Counted from the first letter of the stretch, positions 33,760 to 43,086 are shown. The stretch is DNA of 64,000 nucleotides from Symsagittifera roscoffensis (GCF_963678635.1 NC_087065.1:39555430-39619429); one strand, 5' to 3'. Made by a program: numbers and translations. The notes: generated by a model from the letters alone, not told the origin.

Positions 33760-34474
33760 ATAAAATTATTGATACGTCGACAAGACTGTTTATGGCAGTT
33801 GTTGGACCGTCAGGATCCGGAAAAACAGAGTTGATTTTCAAGCTAATGACAGGAAGATCATTTTATCCCAAATTTGAAAGATATTTTTTTACAAAGATAT
33901 TCAACCTGTAGTTATGGACGAGTTAAACGCTCGCAGAATTCATATTGAATTTGTAAAATTTGACGGATTCGATCGTTTGAGAAACATTGAAAACATTCTG
34001 TTAGTGTTTGATGACTCATGCGAAGAAATATACAATGATAAAGAATTCGTTAAATTAGCAACAGCAGGAAGACACAGGGGCTTAGATGTTATTTATGTTA
34101 AACATAATTTATTCCAACAAAGCCGATGGTCCCGAACTATTGATTTGAGCACATCTCACATCATTTTATTCAAATCACCTCGTGATATTCAGCAACTTGA
34201 TCACCTGGGAAGGCAACTTAATGCACCTAAATTCTTACGTCAATCGTATGAACTGGCTACAAAGGACAGCTTTGGACATCTATTAATAGATTTAGATCCC
34301 CGAACATCAGACTGTCTCAGATACTGTTCAAACATAATACCACCTGGTCCGTCAATTTTCTATTTACCTTTAGATAAAGCAGAAGTGACACCCATCACAA
34401 ATGAACGCGAAAAAATTATTTATTCTGCAACACATGGTACAGTTGAACCCAACTCAACTACGAGGCTTCATTAG
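33756..34474 (+). pseudogene. FtsK/HerA-type genome-packaging ATPase, frameshifted
   Basis: Walker A is GPSGSGKTEL (33804-33833) and Walker B is NILLVFDDSCEE (about 33989-34024). A sensor-like region follows (TAGRHRGLDVIYVKHNLFQQ), then arginine-containing segments and LDPRTSDCLRYCSNIIPPG near the end. Known for Maverick ATPases of this family: they are thought to pump element DNA into a capsid. The total of about 240 residues matches the family. The frame breaks after a run of seven T (33884-33890), reaching a stop at 33909-33911; the second part is open from there on. A one-base loss in the T run is the simplest explanation. The residues around the break are otherwise in order, so the lesion is recent or an assembly error. 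Confidence 0.85.
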
Positions 34475-34709
34475 AAAAAAAACATCAAATAGTCAAATCA
34501 TATCAGTTGTTTGTGAATGCTTGCTCAATGTAGTAAACGGAAATGTGCCTGTCAGTATCCCAAACCTCAATAAATTCGAAACAGCATACAAAATTTTAAT
34601 CAATCCAAAAACGAGTCCTGAAAAAAAACGAGCTATTATACTGAGCAAACAAGGATTTTATCTAATCAGACAAATACTTTATTTTTGCTTCAAGTATTTG
34701 ACTGCATAG
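34434..34709 (+). CDS. Maverick small ORF, 91 aa
   Basis: The ATG at 34434 lies inside the end of the ATPase gene, in another frame (41-bp overlap). The protein looks helical and basic: LNPTQLRGFIRKK, IISVVCECLLNVVNGNVPVS, then KTSPEKKRAIILSKQGFYLI. Family not named. Its stop is followed at once by the ATG of the next gene (34712). Confidence 0.6.
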   Translation: MVQLNPTQLRGFIRKKTSNSQIISVVCECLLNVVNGNVPVSIPNLNKFETAYKILINPKTSPEKKRAIILSKQGFYLIRQILYFCFKYLTA

Positions 34710-34711
34710 AA

Positions 34712-34985
34712 ATGGCAGCAGAAGAATTTGTTCTAATTCCAAAGCATATGTACATCAGAGATCAACCACATGCAGCACATATTTTGCTTGACAACTCAAT
34801 TAAACACAAGAAACCGCAACTATCATATTTGAACCGTTTGAGACCACTAAATGAATCAGCAAGAACAACAACAACATCAGCTATTGTTTCGCCAGCAGTC
34901 ATTCCCCCAACCCCTGAACCACCTATTGTTGTCAAAGCAGAAAACAATCCACAAAAACAAGCTCTCCCTCTCACTTCTCAAGACG

Positions 34986-35017
<32 letters not shown>

Positions 35018-35683
35018 GATGATGATGATGAAGATAACGAGATGGAAAAAAGTGTTGAGCTTACAATGACAGCTCATGGATGAACACAAATTTAAGCGAG
35101 CAATTCAAAAGTTCTTGAAGTTATTAAAAAGTCAGAACGAGTCAAAATAAATAAAGATAATGAAGAAATTTACGTTGATAAAGTGCCAACCGGTCTTAAA
35201 GCATCAGTTTTTCTGTATGATATACAACAACAAACTAAAAAACTTTACAACCCTGCTTTTATACTGATTTTGAGGTCACTCAAATTTGATGAACGGTTGG
35301 TTATGAACAAGTATGCCAAAGTTGCGGTTCAGTCAACGAATACGGAACAAGCTCAACAGAAGCAAAGAAGCAGACGTTCCACAAATTCCCCTTCAAAATC
35401 TACAGCCCTCCTCCTCCTTTCTCCCGAGAAGAAACCTTCGTCGTCATCGTCGACGACCTCAAGAAGTGCCACCTCAAAAAGCAGTAAAAGACGCAAAACC
35501 AGAAAAACTGTTGCAGACAGTGAAAGAGAACGGTCACCGCAAAAAACCAAACGAGAAGAAGGTGCAGCAGCAGAAGAAGAAGACTCCGAGTCGTACGAAA
35601 CGCCCGATAACGATTCAGATTCTGCAACGACAGAGGAGAAGAAGACAAAAACAAACAAAAAATGGCAAGATTACACCAGCTGA
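34712..35683 (+). pseudogene. Maverick acidic/basic protein, interrupted by two stops
   Basis: The ATG at 34712 opens a frame with FVLIPKHMYIRDQPHAAHIL and LSYLNRLRPL. It continues with a Pro-rich linker and an Asp run encoded by a GAT microsatellite (about 34984-35034), and meets TGA at 35081 and TAA at 35093. The same frame is then open again to 35683, with SERVKINKDNEEIYVDKVPT and LKASVFLYDIQQQTKKL, and a Ser/Lys/Glu-rich tail. That the halves share a frame suggests one gene cut by two nonsense changes. Alternatively they are two genes, the second lacking an ATG close to its start. It lies directly between the ATPase and the integrase. Role unknown. Confidence 0.6.
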
Positions 35684-36219
35684 AGAAAAAATATTGAAAA
35701 CTAAATTTACAAGTAAGGGTCCAGCATTGTTTGGCAGTGTACAGAATTTAAAAGAGGAATCAAAAATTTCACGAAGTAAAGTGAAACGTTTTTTACATAC
35801 AGAGCCAGCATATACAAAATATCGAACAGTTCGTCGCAAAACACCACGCCTCAAAGTGATAGTTTATGACATAGACGAAATATGGTCAATTGACCTGGCG
35901 TATGTTGATAAACTTGCAGATTACAACAAAAACATTAAATATCTTATGGTTGCAGTGGATTGCATGTCCCGCTTTCTACGTGTACAACCATTGAAATCAA
36001 AGTATGCCACCTCAACTGCGGAAGCATTCAAACATATGATAAAAACAAAACAGCCGAAAAAAGTTTGGGTAGATAAAGGCACAGAGTTCAAGGGGTCATT
36101 CAAAACTTTATGTGAGGAAAAGGACATCGAAACTTATACAACAGAGAGTGAAAAAAAATCCGCTTTCGCGGAGAGGAACATTCGATCACTAAAGGGTTTG
36201 ATTTATAAGTATTTGGAGG
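35661..36219 (+). CDS. Maverick retrovirus-like integrase, 3' end in the gap
   Basis: The frame contains the N-terminal segment (GPALFGSVQNL, KISRSKVKRFL), then VYDIDEIWSIDLAYVD and YLMVAVDCMSRFLRVQPLKS, and the catalytic triad. The Asp residues are at about 35892 (SIDLA) and 36072 (WVDKGTEF), and the Glu at about 36171 (FAERNIRSLK), with 32 residues between the second Asp and the Glu. This is the rve-type core that catalyses strand transfer of the element's ends. The true start is unclear: the frame overlaps the end of the previous gene, and no good ATG is seen near 35661. The C-terminal part, where many Maverick integrases have a chromodomain, is hidden by the Ns. Confidence 0.85.
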
Positions 36220-36419
36220 NNNNNNNNNNNNNNNNNNNNNNNNNNNNNNNNNNNNNNNNNNNNNNNNNNNNNNNNNNNNNNNNNNNNNNNNNNNNNNNNN
36301 NNNNNNNNNNNNNNNNNNNNNNNNNNNNNNNNNNNNNNNNNNNNNNNNNNNNNNNNNNNNNNNNNNNNNNNNNNNNNNNNNNNNNNNNNNNNNNNNNNNN
36401 NNNNNNNNNNNNNNNNNNN
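36220..36419. other. Assembly gap, 200 Ns
   Basis: Exactly 200 Ns, a conventional gap size, so the true distance is unknown. Any open frame drawn across it is meaningless. Confidence 1.
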
Positions 36420-36789
36420 ATGAAAGCTCATTTGTAAGTTATATCGGTTATATGTGCTGCGTAATTACTCAATAAATGAATTGAAGATCGTGGTGCTAGT
36501 GCGATATCCGATAAAAATTGGTCGCTCGACAAGCCACGCATTTTTTGAAAATTTTATCGACCTTCTCATTAGTTTTTTTTGCGCGCACTTCCCCCTCAAA
36601 ATAGTATATTTTTAGGTTCGATGAGCAACAAATTGATAACCTAAAATGGCACCAAACAAGGGACCCTTAAAAAGGTCAATGAGTCGAATTTCTGAGAAGA
36701 GCGTTTCCGTTTCATCATTTAAAGAAATTACTGGACCGTTTTTTAATAGAAGAGGAATTATATAATTTGTTACTTCAGCTTGAACATTA
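36420..36789. other. Short non-coding stretch between gap and LTR
   Basis: No gene recognised. It may belong to the Maverick or be host DNA. The last bases (TACATC) supply the target site of the LTR retrotransposon. Confidence 0.5.
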
Positions 36790-36793
36790 CATC

Positions 36794-37948
36794 TTTACTA
36801 AGCGCTCATTGCTGGTTGAATGCTTAGTAATTTTATCCTAATTTATAAGTCTCACCTTAGATCGTCAAATTGTCTTGACAAAAAGTAGAGTAGAAACAAT
36901 AGTTAGAAAAGGTATGAATTAATTAGTTGGTTAGATACAAAGCACTGGGTTATTAGATTATATAAACGAATCGAACAGCTTAAAGAAATATACCTATGAG
37001 GGGAGGTTGAGCTAATCTTATTTTGTTCATCAATATTTTATCTTCTTACTAAGGTCGATGGCTGATTAGTATGAATGGGTCGCCCTTGGTTGTGTCCACT
37101 TCGGCACTTCTGATTTGGTCGTCAGTATCGTTTTTGCCGTAGTCCTTAGGGTACTTGTAGTCCAGACTTCCTCAGGTGTGGGTCTCTCGAGTATCTCGAT
37201 TTATAATTTTATCGAACTTGAAATGAGAATTTATTCTCTGTTTTATTTGTGAAAAAAGACTAGTTTAATTTTACTGTAAATGCAGAGAAGAAAAATTATT
37301 TATTTTTTGAAAAGGTCTAACTGAAGATATCTAACTTGCTGCTGACTGAGCAAAATGAAACACTGAAGATTTCAGGCCAGTCCTTTTGCTCGTAAGCATA
37401 AACCGGCGGCTGATTCAATCTTTAGTTATTCAGGTTTCACCTGCTCCTTTGTTCTCCCTTTTTAATAAGGGAATTTTCAACTAGTTTTTGTTTGATTTTT
37501 TCAAATCAAATATCTTCAACTTATTAGTCCCCTTTGATAAAAACCGCAGCCTTCAGTTTGTCTTATTAAAAATTCATATTACTCTCTCTGATGCATCATA
37601 TTGCAGGTGCACCTCTGCTTAATCAAAGCAAGGAGAATTTCAGTGCAGCCGGCAAGACTGCTAAATATTTATCCAGTTTGTTTCAAGTTAAGTTAAAAGG
37701 GACGTATTAATAATCGCCGCCCTTTTAAAATTTTGAGCTTGAAAAAATGAGAAAAATTGGACAAGTATTCAAAAAGGAGTGGATTTTTAAAACAAGATTT
37801 TATAGTCCTAATAAGAGTAAATCAGTCAATATCTGATTTAGTGAAAAGAAGCTTTAATTTAAATGGCACGCTCCAATTTAGAATTGGGTCGTTAAATAAA
37901 CAATTAAGACAATGGTCTTTTGTGTGTGTAGTATTTCGCAATACTACA
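36794..37948 (-). repeat. 3' LTR (1155 bp)
   Basis: It is identical to 45434-46588 except for about five substitutions (near 37326, three within 37576-37606, and near 37637). Read in the element's direction it starts TGTAGTATT and ends AGTAAA. Both ends are palindromic: TGTAGTATT pairs with AATACTACA across a tetraloop, and TACTAAGC pairs with GCTTAGTA. A TATAAAA box lies near 37800. Confidence 0.97.
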
Positions 37949-37962
37949 ACTCACCCCTTTTT
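37949..37962 (-). other. Polypurine tract AAAAAGGGGTGAGT
   Basis: It directly abuts the 3' LTR on its upstream side. It is the usual primer for plus-strand DNA synthesis. Confidence 0.8.
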
Positions 37963-38279
37963 ATAGAAAATTAAGCTGTTCGATTCTTACAGTTACCATG
38001 GTGAAAATTTAAACACTTTATTGGTTAAATACTATAGTTATGAAATTTAAAGAGAACATCAAACGAAAAAGTTATAAAGATAAGTTAGGTTTTATCTAGA
38101 GCTTCCTTCCGGCTTTAGCTCCACGTTGTATGATCTGAGGATCGCTATCTTCCTCTGTGAAGCCTCAAATTTTTGTTGCAACTTCACGATTTTCTTCTTT
38201 TTAATTTTGTTTTTGATTCGTAGTCTGCTCATTCCGTCCGTAAGTTGTTGAATGTCGTCCTGTTCTTCCTGTCTGTTTT

Positions 38280-38645
38280 TTACATGGTTCGGAAAACAGT
38301 TATTCCCTCGAACGGGATGGTGAATTGCGTGCCTCCTGCCTTGAGGATGTAGCCGTTTTCCTCCCTCTTTTTTAATTTCCAGAAGTTGGTTTCGTTCTTT
38401 ATAACCACTTCTTGCTGGGTTATGAAATCGATAGGCATCATCGCCTTTTCCATTGTCGTTGAGTTGACGACTTCAATGAACGATGGCAGTTTCCATCTGT
38501 TATAATTTTCTTTTATTGAGTACTTTAAACTCGTTATATATTTTGGATTTTCCGTATCCAACTTGGTTTCTCTGCACTTCTGCAGTTCCAATCTTTGGGT
38601 TAAACTAGGAAAATTGTGAGGGTCCTTATTTAACCCGTCGTCCAT
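38280..38645 (-). CDS. Unknown ORF between protease and 3' LTR, 121 aa
   Basis: The ATG at 38643-38645 gives 121 codons; the frame is open ~30 codons further upstream with a Lys/Arg-rich run (RKKHRKP). The composition is mixed and protein-like: SLTQRLELQKCRE, NRWKLPSFIEVV, then FWKLKKREENGYILKAGG and FTIPFEGITVF. No family recognised. The position is that of an accessory or env-like third gene, or of the far end of a deleted pol. No signal peptide or membrane helix visible, so env is unlikely. Confidence 0.5.
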   Translation of the reverse strand: MDDGLNKDPHNFPSLTQRLELQKCRETKLDTENPKYITSLKYSIKENYNRWKLPSFIEVVNSTTMEKAMMPIDFITQQEVVIKNETNFWKLKKREENGYILKAGGTQFTIPFEGITVFRTM

Positions 38646-40410
38646 TGACAAAAATTGAACTGCTACCGGTTTCCGATGTTTCTTCCTGAGAGGCAGCTTT
38701 CTTTTAAACTACTCTGGTGCTGGGTCAGCATTTTGGCAGTTCAAATTCAAAATTGGGTCATATTCCACTTTGCTAAACATCAATGTAAAATAAGTAAATA
38801 TTCAAAATCCCGAATTACATTCGGATACTAAAGCTGATTATCAAATGTTTGGACAATGAAGGACAAAGTGTAAAATTGTATGTATATAAAAGGTGGAAAA
38901 TATAATCTTGTGGTTTCACACAAACCCACCACGGAAAACAAATGAAGAAAGACAATCATGGTGTTTATTAACCACAGGAATACAAATGAAGAAAGACCAT
39001 CATGGTGTTAATTAACCACAGGAATAAAGCATTTTCCGACACTGAGTTAAGCTCAGATATTAAACTTATGTAGTTAAAGCAAAAAAGGAAATTTGGGCGT
39101 TAATTAACCCCTAATCTTAAATGTATGTCCACCTGGTTGTCATAACCAGCAATTTTTGTTACATTTTTTGATAGAAAATAGAAAAGATTTGAATTAGAAT
39201 CAAATCAAAATGAAATATCGTAGAAAAGGAAAATTAAACAGACAATTTGCAAACTGTATAATTTTCAAAAAGATAAGTTTTTTAGTTTCATTTTGGTTTT
39301 AATCCTCTGCATCAGTCCATGTTCACATCTTTAGTACAGAAAGTCATCCTGAACTTTATGATGCAAAAATTTAACGTAAACAATCTTAAAGATGATGCGG
39401 TCCAATTTTCAAAGTGTTGCTTCTGAAAATTTGTTGTTTTTAAGGATTTAAATGCCTGCATGTTGTGGATATTGAACTACCGAATTGATATTTTGGCCAA
39501 ATTGTGAGGAGCGAATCATAAGAGTCTCAAAGGCTGCATACAGCCACCAACAAGCTTTTGCGTTGTTGAAAGATTATGGTACCATAATTTTAAAAAGGCT
39601 ACATGAAGCGACCAACAAATGCTGGCATAAATCTGCGGCGGGTCGGGTCGAAAAACGTTGTTCGCCCATTTTATGATAAAGATTTTTGATGAAAATTTTA
39701 CTCAATGTGTTGAGAAAAAAGGAGCTGATGTTTCCCTTTTTGATGAATTTCTTCTAGTTTGCATTTTGTAATTTGAAAACTACAAAGATAATAATTATTG
39801 TCATCGGTCCCTACTTGGGCCCTAAGAGGAATCCGATGGTGCAAATTAACTTCGCAGAATGGGTTTGTTACAATTTTACATTGGCTAGTTCTTTTATCAA
39901 AGGTTTCACTCTATTAATTCTCGTTATTGTACGTAGGGTAATTTGTCATTCCCTTAAGTGTAATACTAAATTTTCAGTTAATAAAACCGCCTGAAAATGA
40001 AATTATTATAGACTCGTAAAACTGTAATATTTTAAACTCCTGGACTTTTGCAATTTTTTTTGCAAATATGTTGTAGTCGAAAAATTTTTTTGTCTGAGCC
40101 ATTGGGTTCCGATCCCTCTATCTTTATTTGATTTTGAGGATGGTCCAAAATTGTTAGCGTACTTGACTGTTTTCGATCTCGGTTAAGAATTAAATTCGTG
40201 TTCATGCATTTTGGCATATCCATTTGGGTGTCATACAGAACCGCTATTCATTGTAGTAAAATTGTAGGATAATACTCGTAATCTTATTTTTTGGTAAGAT
40301 TAAATTAGATTTACTGCACAGTATACAAAACGTTAAGTAAACTTCACAACCTTAAAGCGTTATAAAAGCTCTAATGAAAAGTAATATTTTAAAGCAGGAA
40401 GAAATTGGGT

Positions 40411-41157
40411 TTATTTTATTTCTATGTTTTCAAACGTTTGGCCTATTACACCTTTGTTTATATCTACTTTTGATTCTCTGGAATTTTTTAGTACGATAGG
40501 CATTGACTTAATTTCATTACTACTATAAGTGCTTTTTGCATTGATGCCTTTTTGTTCTAAGGACTTATCAATTCTAAACGATGTTCCTACTTTGAAAACC
40601 ATGCCTGCTGGAGAAATTGAAATTACGCGGGATGATTTTGGTGCAATAGTTATATTTTTATCAAGAAGTACATTTTGATAAAAGCTTAGATATGGATAAC
40701 TTTTGCTTCTTATAGTACTAATAGGAACTCTTACATCTGGGTAGTTTTTTAGTTCTAAGTTTAAATTCGGAAAGTTTATTGATTTAAAAATGTAAGAAAT
40801 GAAATCCATTCCTAATATATTTAGATCGCCTCCGTTCTCGGCTGAAATCCATGCTTTGATTTTTACCGGATTATCAGTGTTTGTACCAAAAGTTGATTCA
40901 AAATTAGTATAACCTATAAGTTTAAGTTTTTCTCCATTAACAGCAACTGTGTTTGATCTTGATTTATTCAGCTGTAGAGGCTGTATTTTACAATATTGAT
41001 CATAACTGTCGAAATTAATAAGCGAACATGTTGCTCCAGTGTCTAGTAGAAATTGGGTTTCCAGACCGTTATTTTTATTTTTGTCTCCGACGGGATGTTG
41101 GTATAAGTTAATATACAATTGTATTTTTGGTTCAGACGGAGACTGATCTAGTTTAAA
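40411..41157 (-). CDS. Retropepsin-type protease, expressed as Gag-Pro by -1 shift
   Basis: The frame is -1 relative to gag and is open from before the gag stop. It contains FLLDTGATCSLI, the aspartic protease active site DTG, then the flap region and NILGMDFI, the ILG-type motif near the end of the domain. The protease domain takes about the first 135 residues; a further ~110 residues follow to the stop at 40411 without a recognised domain. Retropepsins act as dimers to mature Gag. In a complete element RT would begin about here, but it is absent. The first ATG is far inside, so frameshifting is the natural route of expression. Confidence 0.85.
   Translation of the reverse strand, partial: FKLDQSPSEPKIQLYINLYQHPVGDKNKNNGLETQFLLDTGATCSLINFDSYDQYCKIQPLQLNKSRSNTVAVNGEKLKLIGYTNFESTFGTNTDNPVKIKAWISAENGGDLNILGMDFISYIFKSINFPNLNLELKNYPDVRVPISTIRSKSYPYLSFYQNVLLDKNITIAPKSSRVISISPAGMVFKVGTSFRIDKSLEQKGINAKSTYSSNEIKSMPIVLKNSRESKVDINKGVIGQTFENIEIK
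41083..41143 (-). promoter_or_regulatory. Stem downstream of the slippery site
   Basis: GTCTCCG (41137-41143 on the minus strand) pairs perfectly with CGGAGAC (41083-41089). The spacer from the heptamer is 7 nt, the usual distance for a frameshift-stimulating structure. The 47-nt loop holds the palindrome ATACAATTGTAT, which could form an inner hairpin; a pseudoknot is possible but not shown. Confidence 0.6.
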
Positions 41158-42242
41158 TTCACAAGTTCACACTCATTATCGGTATTGTCTCCTGGAATGT
41201 CATCATCACTAAAGTTGTGGATCTGGTAAGGTGAATGATAATCGTTATTTTCGTTGAAGTGTTTCTTACTGTTCGACCTGTCACGCGATTGAGAACTTTC
41301 ATTGAAGTTTGATAAGTGCCTGAACTCTTGCTGAGAGTTTATGTCATTGAAATTGTTGTCTACTCTTGACCTACTCTTGCTATAGTTATGGTGACTTCTG
41401 TTTGAATTCTCTCTTAATTGAAGCGAGTTATAATTTTGCTCCCTGTGATCGTTATAATTAAAGCAATGTCTTATCGTATGGCCTGACATGCAACACCAGT
41501 TGCAAAACATTGGGTTGTTTTGTTTGTTTCTATGCTCATGTGGATTATAAGCTGCGTTTATTTTATGATCTTTCATTAGTCCTGCTAGCTCCATAAGCTG
41601 ATCCTTTATTCCTTCGATCTCCAACTTATTATCAACACTACTTGAAGCTGTTCCAGTAAACTCACTACTTACTGCAAAACTTAAGTCTTTTGTTGCAATA
41701 TGATCTTTTAATTGTTGCCATGTTGCAGGTGGATTCTCAATTAGGAATTGATGAGCCTTTTGTTTCAAGCCTGGCGGGCTTAAGCCGCGTACAAAGGATT
41801 CCATTTTCTTTGCTGTTCTTTGATCATCATTAAAAGTTGGATTAGGCCATCCACGGTCTACTGCGGTGCTTAATCTATGTATGTAGCTTTTAATGAATTC
41901 ATCAGGTTGTCTTTTTATGTTTTCTGCTTCTATTCGTCTCCTATACTTATCCTTATCATCAGTGAATCTATCTATGAATTGATCTCTTATATCATTCCAA
42001 GGTAAGTTTGCTGCTAATCCCTGATACCATTGAGCGGCTGGACCTCTTAATATTGAACCAAATAAGGCTCTTTGTCTGTTATCATATGCGTCTTGTTCGT
42101 CACCTGCATCTCCTGGTCTAGTGCCTAGGGAAAATGCTATCTTTTTCTCTACTATATCAAGAAAATCTCTTGCATCTTCTTTCGGATCTAAGCCGGTAAA
42201 CTTTTCGAGAGCTAAATCTGGGTATGCTACTACGTTTGCCAT
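41148..42242 (-). CDS. gag: Gag polyprotein of LTR retrotransposon, 364 aa
   Basis: The ATG at 42240-42242 starts the frame. Residues ~1-110 carry the front of a Ty3-type capsid, with the family word RGPAAQWYQGL and the following DQFIDRF. LEKFTG near the N-terminus and a central RQPDEFIKSYIHRL region are typical of retrotransposon gag. One CCHC zinc knuckle, CNWCCMSGHTIRHC (CX2CX4HX4C), lies at about residues 248-261, followed by a basic/Ser/Asn-rich RNA-binding tail. Known role: forms the particle that packages element RNA. The frame ends with TAG at 41148-41150, immediately after a slippery heptamer, so part of the product should continue into protease. Leader of 3.2 kb before the ATG is unusually long. 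Confidence 0.93.
   Translation of the reverse strand: MANVVAYPDLALEKFTGLDPKEDARDFLDIVEKKIAFSLGTRPGDAGDEQDAYDNRQRALFGSILRGPAAQWYQGLAANLPWNDIRDQFIDRFTDDKDKYRRRIEAENIKRQPDEFIKSYIHRLSTAVDRGWPNPTFNDDQRTAKKMESFVRGLSPPGLKQKAHQFLIENPPATWQQLKDHIATKDLSFAVSSEFTGTASSSVDNKLEIEGIKDQLMELAGLMKDHKINAAYNPHEHRNKQNNPMFCNWCCMSGHTIRHCFNYNDHREQNYNSLQLRENSNRSHHNYSKSRSRVDNNFNDINSQQEFRHLSNFNESSQSRDRSNSKKHFNENNDYHSPYQIHNFSDDDIPGDNTDNECELVNLN
41151..41157 (-). promoter_or_regulatory. Slippery heptamer T TTA AAC at the gag stop
   Basis: In gag frame the codons read aaT TTA AAC TAG, exactly the X XXY YYZ form (UUUAAAC in RNA). Slipping back one base leads into the protease frame. It is immediately followed by the gag stop. 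Confidence 0.85.
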
Positions 42243-42335
42243 TTTTGTTTAATTCACTCAATGTTTTCTTAACAATATATAAAGGGTTTGGATGTGTTCT
42301 GTACTGATCAATTGTACGGACTAAAATATTTGTAT

Positions 42336-42600
42336 TTAAGTTACAAGGAAGTTTGCTGGTTTCAATGAATACGAGTTTTTGTTAGATAGATCAATAGTGC
42401 TATGGGGCTGTTTAAGCTTTTTTAAGATAGAAGTTATCTCGGGGGTATTGCTGCTGGAAAGAATGGTTAATTCGTGAATATTTTTGTGTGGGTGTTTGGA
42501 CAAAATTGTGATTAGATCTTTTTGGATATTGGTGATAAACGAAATAATTTTTGTTGATTTATTTTTTAATTTTAGTTTTAAATTAAATGGTGTTGTATTT
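42336..42600 (-). CDS. Leader segment 2, homologous to 42802-43077
   Basis: The minus-strand frame between TAA (about 42606) and TAA (42336-42338) is open for about 88 codons, but has no in-frame ATG near its start. Its translation lines up with the other leader segment: FNLKLKLKNK, FITN, ITILSKHP, HELTIL, then TPEITSILKKLKQP. It could be an exon (the upstream sequence ends in a pyrimidine-rich stretch and AG) or a decayed copy. It is in the same frame as gag, whose ATG is about 94 bp downstream. Confidence 0.5.
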
Positions 42601-42801
42601 ACTTAATAAAAGTTGTTCATAGCATTTTACATCCTTTTAGGGACATAAATAATTATCTAGGGAATGATAAACAATATAAAAAATATTTAAATTTTTCTTA
42701 TGAACTTGTTATGATTTTTAATTTTTGTTTAGGAAAATTTTGTGTTTTTAATAAAAAATGATTAAAATGCAAGTAATTTTGTGCTTTGGTATATTATGAT
42801 A

Positions 42802-43077
42802 TCAAAAAGCAATCGGGAGTGAAGCAATTAATCGCTCTTCCGGTATACAAATTATGTTATTTGGTATTTTTATTTGCTGAAGAATTGTGTCAATTTCTGG
42901 AGTATATCGTCGAAAGAAGACGTATAATTCGTGTTTATCTTCGTTAGGCTGTTTTGCTAGTATACTAATATGATTTTTTTCAGTGTTAGTGATATACCAT
43001 ATGATGTTAGAGACTTTATTTCCTAATTTGAGCTTTAAATTTATTGTACTGACGTCAATTTTAAAATGTGTTGACAT
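42802..43077 (-). CDS. Leader segment 1, small ORF of 91 aa
   Basis: The ATG at 43075-43077 opens 91 codons. Contents: INLKLKLGNK, IIWYITN, ISILAKQP, HELYVFF, TPEIDTILQQIKIP and a hydrophobic end. It resembles the 42336-42600 segment along nearly the whole length, at roughly one third identity by eye. Conservation of a protein pattern between two copies that differ at DNA level suggests past selection on the protein. No known family recognised. Confidence 0.55.
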   Translation of the reverse strand: MSTHFKIDVSTINLKLKLGNKVSNIIWYITNTEKNHISILAKQPNEDKHELYVFFRRYTPEIDTILQQIKIPNNIICIPEERLIASLPIAF

Positions 43078-43086
43078 TAATTTCAC

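Larger units (their letters stand above)
31082..36219 (+). mobile_element. Maverick/Polinton-type DNA transposon, partial
   Basis: A compact gene block contains the two proteins that together define this class: an FtsK/HerA-type packaging ATPase (33756-34474) and a retrovirus-like integrase (35661-36219). Between and before them are small proteins in tight spacing or overlapping frames, unlike the host's intron-rich style. DNA polymerase B, capsid proteins and the maturation protease are not in the visible part; they may lie in or beyond the gap at 36220, or be lost. Full Mavericks are about 15-20 kb, so at most a third is seen. Several frames are broken. Neither terminal inverted repeat is identified. 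Confidence 0.8.

Noticed and set aside
35353-35658. Minus-strand Ser/Leu/Phe-rich frames opposite the Maverick acidic/basic protein
   Set aside because: They mirror the Glu/Lys/Ser codons of the plus strand and lack any motif.
36189-36437. Open frames crossing the Ns
   Set aside because: The frame through 200 undefined bases is meaningless; the integrase is called only up to 36219.
37757-37966. 69-codon frame present in both LTRs (also 46397-46606)
   Set aside because: It is duplicated only because the LTR is; it lies antisense to the element, starts at a non-ATG codon and has no recognisable content.
40032-40223. RT remnant after the protease
   Set aside because: Translation on the minus strand gave no palm motif (YxDD), no RNase H Asp motif and no integrase DDE.
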